A stretch of 64,000 nt of DNA from Microbacteriaceae bacterium (GCA_003852775.1 RDDZ01000131.1:1-64000); one strand, 5' to 3'; counted from the first letter of the stretch, positions 34,909-44,042 are shown. Numbers and translations are program-made. The notes: generated by a model from the letters alone, not told the origin.

Positions 34909-35385
34909 ATGACCGCACTGACCTTCCCGAGCGACGCGTTCCCGGCGCTCCCGACCATCACCGTCGAGATCCCCGACGACTGGTCCGCCATCAGCGTCCC
35001 CGGAACGATCCTCGCGGCCGCGGCCCCCGAGGTCCCGGGCGAGTTCCGCCCCAACGTCGTCGTCTCGATCACGCGCTTCGGCGCCGACTACAGCCTCGAC
35101 GTCGCGGCGAACGCCGTCATCGAGAAGTTCGCCGGGCTCGAGCAGGCGCAGGAGATCGGCCGCGACCGTGTGACGGTCGACGGCGTCGAGTGGGCGCACA
35201 TCGAGAGCACCTTCGTCGACCCGCGTGTCGGCACGCTCGTCCAGGCCGCCCACCTCGCGGTCATCGCGCACGGCCCCGTGGCCGACCTCGTGCAGGTGAC
35301 GGGATCCGTCACGGGCGTGCAGGCGAAGGACGGCGTGCTCGACATCCTGCGCACGATCCAGCGCTCGGCGCGCGCCACCGCGTGA
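34909..35385 (+). CDS. LpqN/DcrB-like small protein
   Basis: 158 residues, no signal peptide. The pattern (ITVEIPDDW near the start, FRPNVVVSITRF, then a helix SLDVAANAVIEKF and strands VEWAHIESTFVDP, HLAVIAHGPVADLVQVTGS) resembles the Mog1/PsbP-like fold of LpqN and DUF1795 proteins. By position right after the effector candidate it may be a dedicated chaperone or immunity factor. The fold call is tentative and the role is inference. Confidence 0.45.
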   Translation: MTALTFPSDAFPALPTITVEIPDDWSAISVPGTILAAAAPEVPGEFRPNVVVSITRFGADYSLDVAANAVIEKFAGLEQAQEIGRDRVTVDGVEWAHIESTFVDPRVGTLVQAAHLAVIAHGPVADLVQVTGSVTGVQAKDGVLDILRTIQRSARATA

Positions 35386-35445
35386 TCCGGCGGGGTCCCC
35401 TCCGCTAGCCTCGACACGGGCACGATGCCCGCGAGGGAGGTGACC

Positions 35446-36132
35446 GTGGCGGACGAGGACGACGGCTTCATCGGGATGCCTCCCGGCATCTTCGACTCGG
35501 GGACGTTCAAGCTGCCGCCGAAGGCGGAGCGTCCCCGCGCGCCCGAGAACGAGGACATCGTGTTCGTGCAGGCCGCCCCGGGGGTCCCCGTGGCCGTGCC
35601 GCCGGTGCCCCCGGCCGTCGTCGACCCGGGGGACGCCGCCTGGGCCGCGCCGGTCTCCCACGAGACGCAGCGCGCGATCCCCGACCCCGCCGACGCGCCG
35701 GAGGCAGCCCCCGCACCGGCCGACTTCACGCCGCCCGCCGCGCAGCCGCCCGCCGCGCAGCCGCCCGCGGAGACCCCGGTCCCGACGGCGCCCCCGGCCC
35801 CCGCTCCGACCGGGTGGCGGCTCGTGCTCGCGGACGGCGCGCAGGTCCCCGTCGAGCGCGCCCTCATCGTCGGACGCAACCCGGTCGCCTTCGAGCAGTG
35901 GCCCGGCGCGGCGCTGCTCGCGGTCGCCGACACGACGCAGTCGGTGTCGAAGACGCACGCCGCCTTCGAGGTCGACGACTCGGGGCTCTGGGTGCACGAC
36001 CTCAACTCGACCAACGGCGTCTGGGTCGTGCACGGCGAGGACGTCACCGAGGTCGCCCCCGGACGACGCGTCAACGTGCCGGCCGGGTCGAGCGTCGAGC
36101 TCGGCGACTACGTGCTGCGCGCGGAGCGCTGA
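35446..36132 (+). CDS. FHA-domain protein with Pro-rich N-terminus
   Basis: 228 residues. Residues 1-125 are a disordered Ala/Pro-rich region, and 130-228 form an FHA domain (RALIVGRNPV, QSVSKTHAAFEV, DLNSTNGVWVV). It closely resembles the FHA protein at 12748. The GTG at 35446 was chosen because GGGAGG lies five bases before it; an upstream in-frame ATG at 35425 has no such site. A TAGCCT -10 box at 35406-35411 gives it its own promoter. It closes the secretion/kinase block. Confidence 0.8.
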   Translation: MADEDDGFIGMPPGIFDSGTFKLPPKAERPRAPENEDIVFVQAAPGVPVAVPPVPPAVVDPGDAAWAAPVSHETQRAIPDPADAPEAAPAPADFTPPAAQPPAAQPPAETPVPTAPPAPAPTGWRLVLADGAQVPVERALIVGRNPVAFEQWPGAALLAVADTTQSVSKTHAAFEVDDSGLWVHDLNSTNGVWVVHGEDVTEVAPGRRVNVPAGSSVELGDYVLRAER

Positions 36133-36178
36133 ACCGCCTTGCGCCGAGGCCATGGCGAGCGCCTCCGGTACGCGGTGA

Positions 36179-36184
36179 TATCCT
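36179..36184 (+). promoter_or_regulatory. -10 box of the leu leader
   Basis: TATCCT, seven bases before the leader peptide ATG at 36192, so the transcript would begin at or next to that ATG. Confidence 0.45.
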
Positions 36185-36191
36185 CGACCCC

Positions 36192-36236
36192 ATGCTCGCT
36201 CGGCGCCTTCTCCTTCGTCGCCGCGACGAGGTCTAG
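36192..36236 (+). CDS. Leucine-rich leader peptide of leuCD
   Basis: A 14-residue frame [14 protein letters not shown]. Five... of its codons matter: Leu at positions 2, 6, 7 and 8 (four Leu) plus five Arg. It is probably leaderless. Its last codons form the left arm of a hairpin, so ribosome movement over the Leu run can decide which downstream structure forms. Leu-rich leader peptides are the classical sensors of leucine attenuation. It is too short for normal gene callers. Confidence 0.6.
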   Translation: MLARRLLLRRRDEV

Positions 36237-36278
36237 CCCCCGGCCTCCCTCGTCGCGGAGTCCGCCCGTCCCCGAGGG
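36221..36278 (+). promoter_or_regulatory. leuCD attenuator: two exclusive hairpins
   Basis: Hairpin 1 pairs CCGCGACGAGG (36221-36231, the end of the leader frame) with CCTCGTCGCGG (36248-36258), an 11-bp perfect stem. Hairpin 2 pairs CCCTCG (36247-36252) with CGAGGG (36273-36278). They use the same bases, so only one can form. No T tract follows either stem, so control could be by termination without U run, Rho, or ribosome access. Folding was done by eye. Confidence 0.5.
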
Positions 36279-36318
36279 CACAGCGGCCGATACGAATCCG
36301 ATGAAGGAACCCGTACCC

Positions 36319-37812
36319 ATGAGCACTGCCTCCGCAGCCGAGACCACTTCCGCGATCGAGATCCCGGACCGCCCGCGCACCCTCGCCGAGAAGGTGTGGG
36401 ACGCGCACGTCGTCGCCAAGGGCGAGAACGGCGAGCCCGACCTCATCTACATCGACCTGCACCTCGTGCACGAGGTCACGAGCCCGCAGGCGTTCGACGG
36501 CCTCCGTCAGGCCGGCCGACCCGTGCGCCGCCCCGACCTCACGATCGCCACCGAGGACCACAACACCCCGACGATCGGCATCGACAAGCCGATCGCCGAC
36601 CTCACGAGCCGCACGCAGATCGAGACGCTGCGTCGCAACGCCGAGGAGTTCGGCATCCGCCTGCACCCGCTCGGCGACGTCGAGCAGGGCATCGTGCACG
36701 TCGTCGGCCCGCAGCTCGGCCTCACGATGCCGGGCATCACGGTCGTCTGCGGCGACTCGCACACCTCCACCCACGGCGCGTTCGGCGCGATGGCGTTCGG
36801 CATCGGCACCTCCGAGGTCGAGCACGTGCTCGCCACCCAGACGCTGCCGCTCAAGCCGTTCAAGACCATGGCCATCACGGTCGAGGGCGAGCTGCGCCCC
36901 GGCGTCACCGCGAAGGACATCATCCTCGCCGTCATCGCCAAGATCGGCACCGGCGGCGGCCAGGGCTACGTGCTCGAGTACCGCGGCAGCGCCATCCGCT
37001 CCCTCTCGATGGAGGGGCGCATGACGATCTGCAACATGTCGATCGAGGCCGGCGCCCGCGCCGGCATGGTCGCGCCCGACGAGACGACGTTCGAGTACGT
37101 CAAGGGCCGCCCGCACGCCCCGCAGGGCGAGGACTGGGATGCCGCGGTCGCGTACTGGAAGACGCTCGCGACGGACGAGGGCGCCGTCTTCGACGCCGAG
37201 GTCTTCCTCGACGCGAACGAGCTCGAGCCCTTCGTGACGTGGGGCACCAACCCCGGTCAGGGCGTCTCGCTCTCCGAGACCGTGCCCGACCCCGCGACGA
37301 TCGCCGACCACAACGAGCGCGCCGCCGCCGAGCGCGCCCTCGAGTACATGGACCTCACGCCCGGCACCCCCATGAAGGAGATCGCGGTCGACGCGGTCTT
37401 CATGGGCTCCTGCACCAACTCGCGCATCGAGGACCTGCGCGCCTTCGCCTCCATCATCAAGGGGCGCAAGAAGGCCGACAACGTGCGCGTCATGGTCGTG
37501 CCCGGCTCGGCGCGCGTGCGCCTGCAGGCCGAGGCCGAGGGCATCGACAAGATCGTCGAGGAGTTCGGCGCCGAGTGGCGCTTCGCCGGGTGCTCGATGT
37601 GCCTCGGCATGAACCCCGACCAGCTCGCACCCGGGGAGCGCTGCGCCTCCACCTCGAACCGCAACTTCGAGGGCCGTCAGGGCAAGGGCGGACGCACGCA
37701 CCTCGTGTCGCCGCTCGTCGCCGCCGCGACCGCGATCCGCGGCACCCTGTCAAGCCCGTGGGATCTGGAGAACGCACCCGATAGCGTGCGTGTCGAGGAG
37801 GTGGCGCGCTGA
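36319..37812 (+). CDS. leuC: 3-isopropylmalate dehydratase large subunit
   Basis: 497 residues, the aconitase-type subunit that, with LeuD, isomerises 2-isopropylmalate to 3-isopropylmalate in leucine synthesis. The [4Fe-4S] cysteines are in GSCTNSR and in CSMCLGMN; other family motifs are [26 protein letters not shown] and [23 protein letters not shown] at 36319 was chosen (AAGGA 11 bases upstream); an in-frame ATG at 36301 is possible. Its stop overlaps the leuD start (TGATG). Confidence 0.97.
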   Translation: MSTASAAETTSAIEIPDRPRTLAEKVWDAHVVAKGENGEPDLIYIDLHLVHEVTSPQAFDGLRQAGRPVRRPDLTIATEDHNTPTIGIDKPIADLTSRTQIETLRRNAEEFGIRLHPLGDVEQGIVHVVGPQLGLTMPGITVVCGDSHTSTHGAFGAMAFGIGTSEVEHVLATQTLPLKPFKTMAITVEGELRPGVTAKDIILAVIAKIGTGGGQGYVLEYRGSAIRSLSMEGRMTICNMSIEAGARAGMVAPDETTFEYVKGRPHAPQGEDWDAAVAYWKTLATDEGAVFDAEVFLDANELEPFVTWGTNPGQGVSLSETVPDPATIADHNERAAAERALEYMDLTPGTPMKEIAVDAVFMGSCTNSRIEDLRAFASIIKGRKKADNVRVMVVPGSARVRLQAEAEGIDKIVEEFGAEWRFAGCSMCLGMNPDQLAPGERCASTSNRNFEGRQGKGGRTHLVSPLVAAATAIRGTLSSPWDLENAPDSVRVEEVAR

Positions 37813-38414
37813 TGGACAAGATCACCGTGATCGAGGGCGTCGCCGTCCCGTTCCGCCGCTCCAACGTCGACACCGACCAGATCATCCCCGCGCAGTTCCT
37901 CAAGCGGGTGACGAAGACGGGCTTCGACGACGCCCTGTTCTTCCAGTGGCGCCAGGACCCGGACTTCATCCTCAACCAGCCCGCCTACCAGGGCGCGAAA
38001 ATCCTCATCGCGGGCCCCGACTTCGGCACCGGATCGAGCCGCGAGCACGCCGTGTGGGCGCTGCGCGACTTCGGCTTCCGGGCCGTCATCTCGCCCCGCT
38101 TCGCGGACATCTTCCGCGGCAACTCGGGCAAGCAGGGCCTGCTCGCGGGCACGGTGCCGGAGGAGACGGTCGAGAAGCTGTGGGAGCTCCTCGAGGCGCA
38201 GCCGGGAATGAATGCGACGGTCGACCTGGTTGAGAAGACGGTGACGGTGGGCGAGCTCACAGTTCCGTTCGAGATCGACGATTACACTCGGTGGCGACTG
38301 CTGGAGGGGCTCGACGACATCGGCCTCACGCTGCGCGACGAAGCGCGGATCACCGAGTTCGAGGCCACCCGCGAGAGCTGGCGGCCCCGGACTCTCCCCA
38401 TCCGCTCGGCCTGA
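37812..38414 (+). CDS. leuD: 3-isopropylmalate dehydratase small subunit
   Basis: 200 residues, the swivelling small subunit of the LeuCD enzyme. Motifs [14 protein letters not shown] and [17 protein letters not shown] are standard. Translation is coupled to leuC by a one-base overlap. murA follows after about 20 bases, so leucine and peptidoglycan genes may share transcripts, a common order in Microbacteriaceae. Confidence 0.97.
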   Translation: MDKITVIEGVAVPFRRSNVDTDQIIPAQFLKRVTKTGFDDALFFQWRQDPDFILNQPAYQGAKILIAGPDFGTGSSREHAVWALRDFGFRAVISPRFADIFRGNSGKQGLLAGTVPEETVEKLWELLEAQPGMNATVDLVEKTVTVGELTVPFEIDDYTRWRLLEGLDDIGLTLRDEARITEFEATRESWRPRTLPIRSA

Positions 38415-38434
38415 GGGCCCCACATGACTAGGTA

Positions 38435-39814
38435 GTGATCTTGGATTCAGTCGCGATGAACCTCGCGCGCGACGCGGCGAAGGCCGGTGCGCGGGTGGGA
38501 CTCACGTCCGACAGCATCGTCATCAACGGCGGCAAGCCGCTCGTCGGCCGCATCGAGGTGCGCGGCGCCAAGAACCTCGCCACCAAGGCGATGGTCGCGG
38601 CACTGCTCGGCGACAGCCCGAGCCTCCTGCAGAGCGTCCCCGAGATCAGCGACGTCGAGGTCGTCACGCGCATGCTCGGCGCGTACGGCGTCGGGGTCAC
38701 GCAGCCGGCCGAGGGCGAGCTCCTGCTCGACCCCGCCAACGTCGAGAAGGCGCACTTCGCGCAGATCGACGCGCTCGCGGGCTCGTCGCGCATCCCGATC
38801 CTGTTCTGCGGTCCGCTCCTGCACCGCCTCGGCGAGGCGCTCATCCCCGACCTCGGCGGATGCCGCATCGGCGACCGCCCGATCGACTTCCACATGGACG
38901 CGCTGCGCGCCTTCGGGGCGATCGTCGACAAGAGCTACGAGGGCATCCGCATCACGGCCCCCGACGGCCTCACGGGCGCGAAGATCGAGCTGCCGTACCC
39001 GAGCGTCGGCGCGACCGAGCAGGTGCTGCTCACGGGCGTGCGCGCGAAGGGCGTCACCGAGCTCAAGAACGCCGCGATCGAGCCCGAGATCATGGACCTC
39101 ATCGCGATCCTGCAGAAGATGGGCGCGATCATCTCGGTCGAGCCGAACCGCACGATCTTCATCGAGGGCGTCGACAAGCTCGAGGGCTACACGCACCGCG
39201 CGATCTTCGACCGCAACGAGGTCGCGAGCTGGGCGTCCGCGGCGCTCGCGACCGACGGCGACGTGTTCGTCGGCGGCGCGCAGCAGCAGGAGATGATGAC
39301 GTTCCTTAACGTCTTCCGCAAGGCGGGCGGCGGCTTCGACGTCCGCGAGGACGGCATCCGCTTCTTCCGCGCCGGCGAGCTCAAACCGGTCGTCGTCGAG
39401 ACGGATGTGCACCCCGGCTTCATGACCGACTGGCAGCAGCCGCTCATCGTCGCGCTCACGCAGGCGAAGGGCACCTCGATGGTGCGCGAGACCGTGTACG
39501 AGAACCGCCTCGGCTTCACGAAGGCGCTCATCGAGATGGGCGCCGACATCGTCGTGCACGAGCACGGCCTCGAGTCGCCGATCTGGCGGGTGCCGCGTCG
39601 TCCGCTCGAGCAGGTCGCCGTCATCAACGGGCCGACCCCGCTGCACGGCGCCGACGTCATGGTGCCGGACCTGCGCGGCGGCTTCAGCTACCTCATCGCG
39701 GCCCTCACGGCTGAGGGGCGTTCGACCGTCTCCAACGTCGGCATCATCGCCCGCGGCTACGAGCGCTTCGTGCTCAAGCTCGAGCAGCTCGGCGCGGACT
39801 TCACGCTCGGCTGA
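38435..39814 (+). CDS. murA: UDP-GlcNAc 1-carboxyvinyltransferase
   Basis: 459 residues (449-452 if begun later). MurA adds enolpyruvate from PEP to UDP-GlcNAc, the first committed peptidoglycan step, and is the fosfomycin target. The catalytic-loop Cys is present in GGCRIGDRPID, so the enzyme should be fosfomycin sensitive (mycobacterial MurA has Asp there). Other motifs: GRIEVRGAKNLATKAMVAAL and AKGTSMVRETVYENRLGF. The GTG at 38435 gives the longest form; ATG at 38456 (MNLARDAAKAGARVGL) fits homologue N-termini better and neither has a strong ribosome site. Its stop overlaps the plsC start. Confidence 0.95.
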   Translation: MILDSVAMNLARDAAKAGARVGLTSDSIVINGGKPLVGRIEVRGAKNLATKAMVAALLGDSPSLLQSVPEISDVEVVTRMLGAYGVGVTQPAEGELLLDPANVEKAHFAQIDALAGSSRIPILFCGPLLHRLGEALIPDLGGCRIGDRPIDFHMDALRAFGAIVDKSYEGIRITAPDGLTGAKIELPYPSVGATEQVLLTGVRAKGVTELKNAAIEPEIMDLIAILQKMGAIISVEPNRTIFIEGVDKLEGYTHRAIFDRNEVASWASAALATDGDVFVGGAQQQEMMTFLNVFRKAGGGFDVREDGIRFFRAGELKPVVVETDVHPGFMTDWQQPLIVALTQAKGTSMVRETVYENRLGFTKALIEMGADIVVHEHGLESPIWRVPRRPLEQVAVINGPTPLHGADVMVPDLRGGFSYLIAALTAEGRSTVSNVGIIARGYERFVLKLEQLGADFTLG

Positions 39815-40581
39815 TGGGGACGGCTCCGACCCCGCGCCGGAAGCGGGAGAAGACGTTCGGCTGGCGCGTCATCGCCGCGCTCGTCATCCCTCCGCTCCTC
39901 GCGATCGCGCGCTACCGCATCCGCGACGGGCACAAGCTGCCGCGCGAGGGCGCGTTCGTGCTCGCACCGAACCACTACTCGAACCTCGACCCGGTGACGA
40001 CGGGCTACATCGTGTGGAAGCTCGGACGGGTGCCGCGCTTCCTCGCGAAGGCGAGCGTCTTCAAGGTCCCCGTGGTCGGGCGGATCCTGCGCGCGACCGG
40101 GCAGATCCCCGTCGAGCGCCAGGCAGGCGGGCGCAACACCCGGTCGCTCGCGGAGGCCGCGAACCTCGTCGAGGATGGCCTCGCCGTGATCATCTACCCC
40201 GAGGGCACGCTCACGCGGGAGCCGGGCCTGTGGCCCATGCGCGGCAAGTCGGGCGCCGTGCGCATGGCCCTCGAGCACGACGTGCCGATCATCCCGATGG
40301 CGCACTGGGGCGTGCAGCAGATCCTGCCGCGCTACTCCAAGAAGGTGAGCCTCTTCCCGCGCAAGACGGTCGAGGCGATCGTCGGCGACCCCGTCGACCT
40401 GTCGCCGTGGCGCGGCAAGCAGGTCACCCACGAGCTGCTCGCCGAGGCGACCGAGGCCGTCATGGCCGACATCACGAAGCTCCTCGAGCAGCTGCGCGGC
40501 GAGACCGCGCCGGCCGTGCGCTGGAACCCGGCCGACCACGGTCAGTCGGAGATCGGCCGTTTCGAGTCGCCCTCGGCCTGA
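39814..40581 (+). CDS. plsC: 1-acylglycerol-3-phosphate acyltransferase
   Basis: 255 residues. PlsC-type acyltransferase making phosphatidic acid; the HX4D motif is NHYSNLDP and the substrate-binding motif YPEGTLTRE. One N-terminal hydrophobic segment (VIAALVIPPLLAIA). The start overlaps the murA stop (GATGGG). Its last 40 bases overlap the end of the convergent EI24 gene on the other strand. Confidence 0.9.
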   Translation: MGTAPTPRRKREKTFGWRVIAALVIPPLLAIARYRIRDGHKLPREGAFVLAPNHYSNLDPVTTGYIVWKLGRVPRFLAKASVFKVPVVGRILRATGQIPVERQAGGRNTRSLAEAANLVEDGLAVIIYPEGTLTREPGLWPMRGKSGAVRMALEHDVPIIPMAHWGVQQILPRYSKKVSLFPRKTVEAIVGDPVDLSPWRGKQVTHELLAEATEAVMADITKLLEQLRGETAPAVRWNPADHGQSEIGRFESPSA

Positions 40582-41366
40582 GGCCCGCCGAGCCGCTCGA
40601 CGGGTTCGCCGAGCATCCGGCGCGCGAGGTGCGTGCCGCCCGCGACCGCGGCGGGCATCGACAGCACCGCGCCGAGCGGCACGAGGTAGCACAGCTGCAC
40701 CGCGAGGCCGAAGCCGAGTCGACGCCAGCGCCAGCGCCGGTGGACCGCGCGGCGTGCGGGCGCGTCCAGCCCCCGCACCTGCATCGCCTGCAGCGTGAAC
40801 TCGCGCGAGATGATCGTCGCCGTGAAGACGACGCCGATCGCGGCGGACGCGATCGAGCCGACGACCGGGATGAGGCCGACGAGGAAGACCCCCGCGGCGC
40901 CGACGACGGACCGCGCGACGATGCCCGTCATGTCGCCGAGGGAGCGCCAGAATCCGGGGCCGTCGGCCTTCGGAACCTCGCCGTAGCTCTCGTCGACGAT
41001 CGTGCTGATGCGCTCGTAGATCGGGCCGCCGATCGTGAGCGCGAGCGCCGTGAAGACGCGCGCCGAGAGCACGCCCGCGGTGATGACGAGGGCCGTGCCG
41101 ACGAGCACGCGCACGGCGATGCGCCATTCGGCGTCCCACGTGTCGGCGAACGGCGTGATCGCCGAGGCGACGGGGTCGATGAACACGAGCAGCAGCGCGA
41201 GGCCGCCGAAGAGGATGACGCCCGCGATCGCGGCCGGCAGGAGTCCGAACATCATCGTGCCCACGTGGTGGCGCCAGAACCCGAAGCCGGTCCACAGCGT
41301 GCCGAAGCCCGCGGCGAGCTCGCGCGCGGCGCCGGCGACGGCACGGGGCGGGGATGTCGTGGCCAC
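40542..41366 (-). CDS. EI24/CysZ-like membrane protein
   Basis: 274 residues with about five membrane helices (MMFGLLPAAIAGVILFGGLAL, VLVGTALVITAGVLSARVF, SVVGAAGVFLVGLIPVVGSI and others), the pattern of the EI24 domain shared with the sulfate permease CysZ. A conserved ESYG and R-W-R-W basic segment precede the last helix. GTG start. It is divergent from gpsA (27 bases between the two starts) and convergent with plsC (40-base overlap). Substrate unknown. Confidence 0.8.
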   Translation of the reverse strand: MATTSPPRAVAGAARELAAGFGTLWTGFGFWRHHVGTMMFGLLPAAIAGVILFGGLALLLVFIDPVASAITPFADTWDAEWRIAVRVLVGTALVITAGVLSARVFTALALTIGGPIYERISTIVDESYGEVPKADGPGFWRSLGDMTGIVARSVVGAAGVFLVGLIPVVGSIASAAIGVVFTATIISREFTLQAMQVRGLDAPARRAVHRRWRWRRLGFGLAVQLCYLVPLGAVLSMPAAVAGGTHLARRMLGEPVERLGGPQAEGDSKRPISD

Positions 41367-41393
41367 CCGCCCAGGCTAGGGGAGAATGGGCGG

Positions 41394-42419
41394 GTGACTT
41401 CCGACGAGGGCGCCGAGCCGCGGCGCGTAGCAGTGCTCGGTGCCGGCTCCTGGGGCACCACCTTCGCCAAGATCCTCGCCGACGGCGGCTCACGGGTCGC
41501 CCTGTGGGCGCGCCGCCCCGAGGTGGCGCGCGAGATCACGCAGTCGCACCGCAACTCCGACTACCTGCCGGGCATCAACCTCCCGCCGAACCTCTCGGCG
41601 TCGAGCCTGCTGCCCGAGGTGCTCGAGGGCGCCCAGCACGTGTACCTCTCGGTGCCGAGCCAGTCGCTGCGTGAGAACCTGCGCATCGTGCGCGAGCTCA
41701 TCCCCGCGGATGTACCGGTCGTCTCCCTCATGAAGGGCGTCGAGCGCGGCACCCGCCACCGCATGAGCGAGGTCATCCGGCAGGAGCTCGGGATCGAGCC
41801 CGAGCGCATCGCCGTCGTCTCGGGCCCCAACCTCGCCCTCGAGATCGCGAAGGAGCAGCCGACCGCGGCCGTCGTGTCGTCGGTGAGCCTCGCCACGGCA
41901 TCCGAGGTGGCCCTCGCGGCGCGCAACCGCTACTTCCGCTCGTTCGTCAACACCGACGTCGTCGGCACGGAGTTCGGCGGCGTGCTCAAGAACCTCATCG
42001 CGGTCGCGATCGGCATCGTCGACGGTGTGGGCTACGGCGAGAACACGAAGGCGTCGATCATCACGCGCGGGCTCGTCGAGATGACGGACTTCGCGGTCGC
42101 CTTCGGCGCGCTCCCCGAGACCATGAGCGGCCTCGCGGGCCTCGGCGACCTCATCGCGACGTGCGAGTCGTCGCTCTCGCGCAACAACACGGCGGGCCGC
42201 CTGCTCGGCCAGGGCTACGACTACCACGAGGTCATCGCGCAGATGAACCAGACGGCGGAGGGCATCAGCTCGGTCGCGCCCGTGCTCGAGCTCGCGGCCG
42301 AGGTGGGCGTCGAGATGCCCATCGTGAGCCAGGTCGCCGAGGTGCTGGCGGGTACGCTGGATCCGCGGGACATCGCTCCGCACCTCACGACCGACACCGA
42401 CGAGCCGCAGGGAGAATGA
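41394..42419 (+). CDS. gpsA: Glycerol-3-phosphate dehydrogenase (NAD(P)+)
   Basis: 341 residues. Reduces dihydroxyacetone phosphate to sn-glycerol-3-phosphate for phospholipids. The dinucleotide motif VLGAGSWGTTFA, the catalytic-Lys region GGVLKNLIAVAIGI and TMSGLAGLGDLIATC are clear. GTG start with GGGGAG nine bases upstream. It follows the lipid gene plsC functionally and leads a typical gpsA-ddl-thiL cell-envelope run. Confidence 0.96.
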   Translation: MTSDEGAEPRRVAVLGAGSWGTTFAKILADGGSRVALWARRPEVAREITQSHRNSDYLPGINLPPNLSASSLLPEVLEGAQHVYLSVPSQSLRENLRIVRELIPADVPVVSLMKGVERGTRHRMSEVIRQELGIEPERIAVVSGPNLALEIAKEQPTAAVVSSVSLATASEVALAARNRYFRSFVNTDVVGTEFGGVLKNLIAVAIGIVDGVGYGENTKASIITRGLVEMTDFAVAFGALPETMSGLAGLGDLIATCESSLSRNNTAGRLLGQGYDYHEVIAQMNQTAEGISSVAPVLELAAEVGVEMPIVSQVAEVLAGTLDPRDIAPHLTTDTDEPQGE

Positions 42420-42447
42420 CCCGGGCCGTCCCGAACCCGGAGACCGC

Positions 42448-43530
42448 ATGATCCGCGTCGCCCTGCTGTTCGGCGGACGCTCGAGCGAGCACGGCATCTC
42501 GTGCGCCACCGCCGCGGGCGTGCTGTCGGCGATCGACCGCACCCGCTTCGAGGTGGTGCCCGTCGGCATCACGCGCTCGGGCGCGTGGACCCTCCAGCCC
42601 GACGACGCCGAGCTGTTCCAGCTCCGCGCCGAGCTGCCCGAGGTGGTCGACAACGGGACGCGCGTGCGCCTCCCGGACACGGCCGGTTCGCGCGAGCTCA
42701 CCCTCGTCGCTGCCGACGGGACGGAGTCGTCGCTCGGCGAGGTCGACGTGGTGTTCCCGATCCTGCACGGCCGTTTCGGCGAGGACGGGACCGTCCAGGG
42801 GCAGCTCGAGCTGCTCGACCTGCCCTACGTCGGCAACGGCGTGCTCGCCTCCTCGCTCGCGATGGACAAGCACATGACGAAGGCTGTGCTCGCCGCCGCG
42901 GGGATCGAGGTTGCCCCGTGGGTGTCGCTCACGCCCGCGCGCTGGCAGGATCAGCGCGAGCTGTTCGAGCGCCGCATCCGCGCCCTCGGCCTCCCCGTGT
43001 TCGTGAAGCCCTCGCGGGCCGGATCGTCGGTCGGCGTGACGAAGGTCGCCGAGTGGGACGCGCTCGACGCGGCCGTGGAGCTCGCCTTCGCCGAGGACAC
43101 GACGGTGCTCGTGGAGGCGGCGGTCGTCGGCCGCGAGGTCGAGTGCGCCGTGCTCGAGGGGCGCGACGGCGGCGAGCCGCGCGTCTCCGTCGCGGGAGAG
43201 ATCGTCGTGACCGGGCGCGAGTTCTACGACTTCGAGGCCAAGTACCTCGACCCCGACGCCGCCCAGCTCATCTGCCCCGCGGACCTCCAGGACGGCGAGC
43301 TGCGCGAGATGCGCCGCATCGCGGCGCGCGCCTTCGAGGCCATCGGCGGCGCGGGGCTCGCGCGCGTCGACTTCTTCCTCTCGGGCGAGGGCTTCGTCGT
43401 CAACGAGATCAACACGATGCCGGGCTTCACGCCCATCTCGATGTTCCCGAGCTGCTGGCAAGCGTCGGGGGTCTCCTACCCGGAGCTCATCACCGAGCTC
43501 ATCGAGCTCGGCCTCGCCGCGCGGCGGTAG
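42448..43530 (+). CDS. ddl: D-alanine-D-alanine ligase
   Basis: 360 residues, ATP-grasp enzyme making the D-Ala-D-Ala dipeptide of peptidoglycan, target of cycloserine. Motifs: LFGGRSSEHGISCATA, ILHGRFGEDGTVQG, FVKPSRAGSSVGVTK, EFYDFEAKYL and NEINTMPGFTP. The YDFEAKY omega-loop is the D-Ala-D-Ala type and not the lactate type. 28 bases after gpsA, same operon. Convergent with the DUF3515 gene, eight bases apart. Confidence 0.97.
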   Translation: MIRVALLFGGRSSEHGISCATAAGVLSAIDRTRFEVVPVGITRSGAWTLQPDDAELFQLRAELPEVVDNGTRVRLPDTAGSRELTLVAADGTESSLGEVDVVFPILHGRFGEDGTVQGQLELLDLPYVGNGVLASSLAMDKHMTKAVLAAAGIEVAPWVSLTPARWQDQRELFERRIRALGLPVFVKPSRAGSSVGVTKVAEWDALDAAVELAFAEDTTVLVEAAVVGREVECAVLEGRDGGEPRVSVAGEIVVTGREFYDFEAKYLDPDAAQLICPADLQDGELREMRRIAARAFEAIGGAGLARVDFFLSGEGFVVNEINTMPGFTPISMFPSCWQASGVSYPELITELIELGLAARR

Positions 43531-43538
43531 GCGCGGGC

Positions 43539-44027
43539 CTACTGCCCCTCGACGATGTCCGCGTCTTCGAGGTCGGTGCACTCGTGGCCGTTGGGCCGCG
43601 TGTACGAGACGGCACGCGAGAGGTCCATGAGCGCGGGCGTCGGCCCGGCGACGGCGCCGTCGACGACGACGTCGATCGCCGGCTCGCGCCCGTAGCTGCG
43701 CAGCACGTAGGTGGGCTCCTGGCTGCCGTCGACGAGCCAGTAGATGCCGTCGACCTGGATGCAGCGCTGCGTCGACGCGCTCGGCACCTCGACGCCGCAG
43801 TACAGCAGCACCGACGCGGGGCTGCCCCACGCGCCGGTCGCCTGCGCGTTCGTCTCGCGCCGCTCCTGGCCCGCGACCGTGTCGGGCAGGCGCACGATGA
43901 CGTCGGCGCAGCGCGGGTCGTCCGCGCCCTCCGCGGGCTCCATGGGCACCGTCGAGACGCATCCGGTGAGCGTCACGGCGAGCGCCGCGGCCGCCGCGGC
44001 GGCGATGCTGGCTCGGGTCTTGCGCAC
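43539..44027 (-). CDS. DUF3515 lipoprotein
   Basis: 162 residues. A signal peptide (VRKTRASIAAAAAAALAVT) ends in the lipobox LTGC, so it is a predicted lipoprotein. The body holds five Cys residues that could form disulfides (PRCADVIV, YCGVEVP, RCIQVDG, HECTD). DUF3515 proteins sit next to thiL in most Microbacteriaceae; function unknown. GTG at 44027 was chosen, five bases after a TAGCCT -10 box, so the mRNA is leaderless and shares its promoter region with thiL. Confidence 0.85.
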   Translation of the reverse strand: MRKTRASIAAAAAAALAVTLTGCVSTVPMEPAEGADDPRCADVIVRLPDTVAGQERRETNAQATGAWGSPASVLLYCGVEVPSASTQRCIQVDGIYWLVDGSQEPTYVLRSYGREPAIDVVVDGAVAGPTPALMDLSRAVSYTRPNGHECTDLEDADIVEGQ

Positions 44028-44032
44028 GCTCC

Positions 44033-44042
44033 AGGCTAACCT
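44033..44042. promoter_or_regulatory. Overlapping divergent -10 boxes of thiL and DUF3515
   Basis: On the plus strand TAACCT (44037-44042) lies six bases before the thiL GTG; on the minus strand TAGCCT (44038-44033) lies five bases before the DUF3515 GTG. The two boxes share two bases, so RNA polymerase cannot open both at once and the two genes should exclude each other transiently. Confidence 0.55.
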
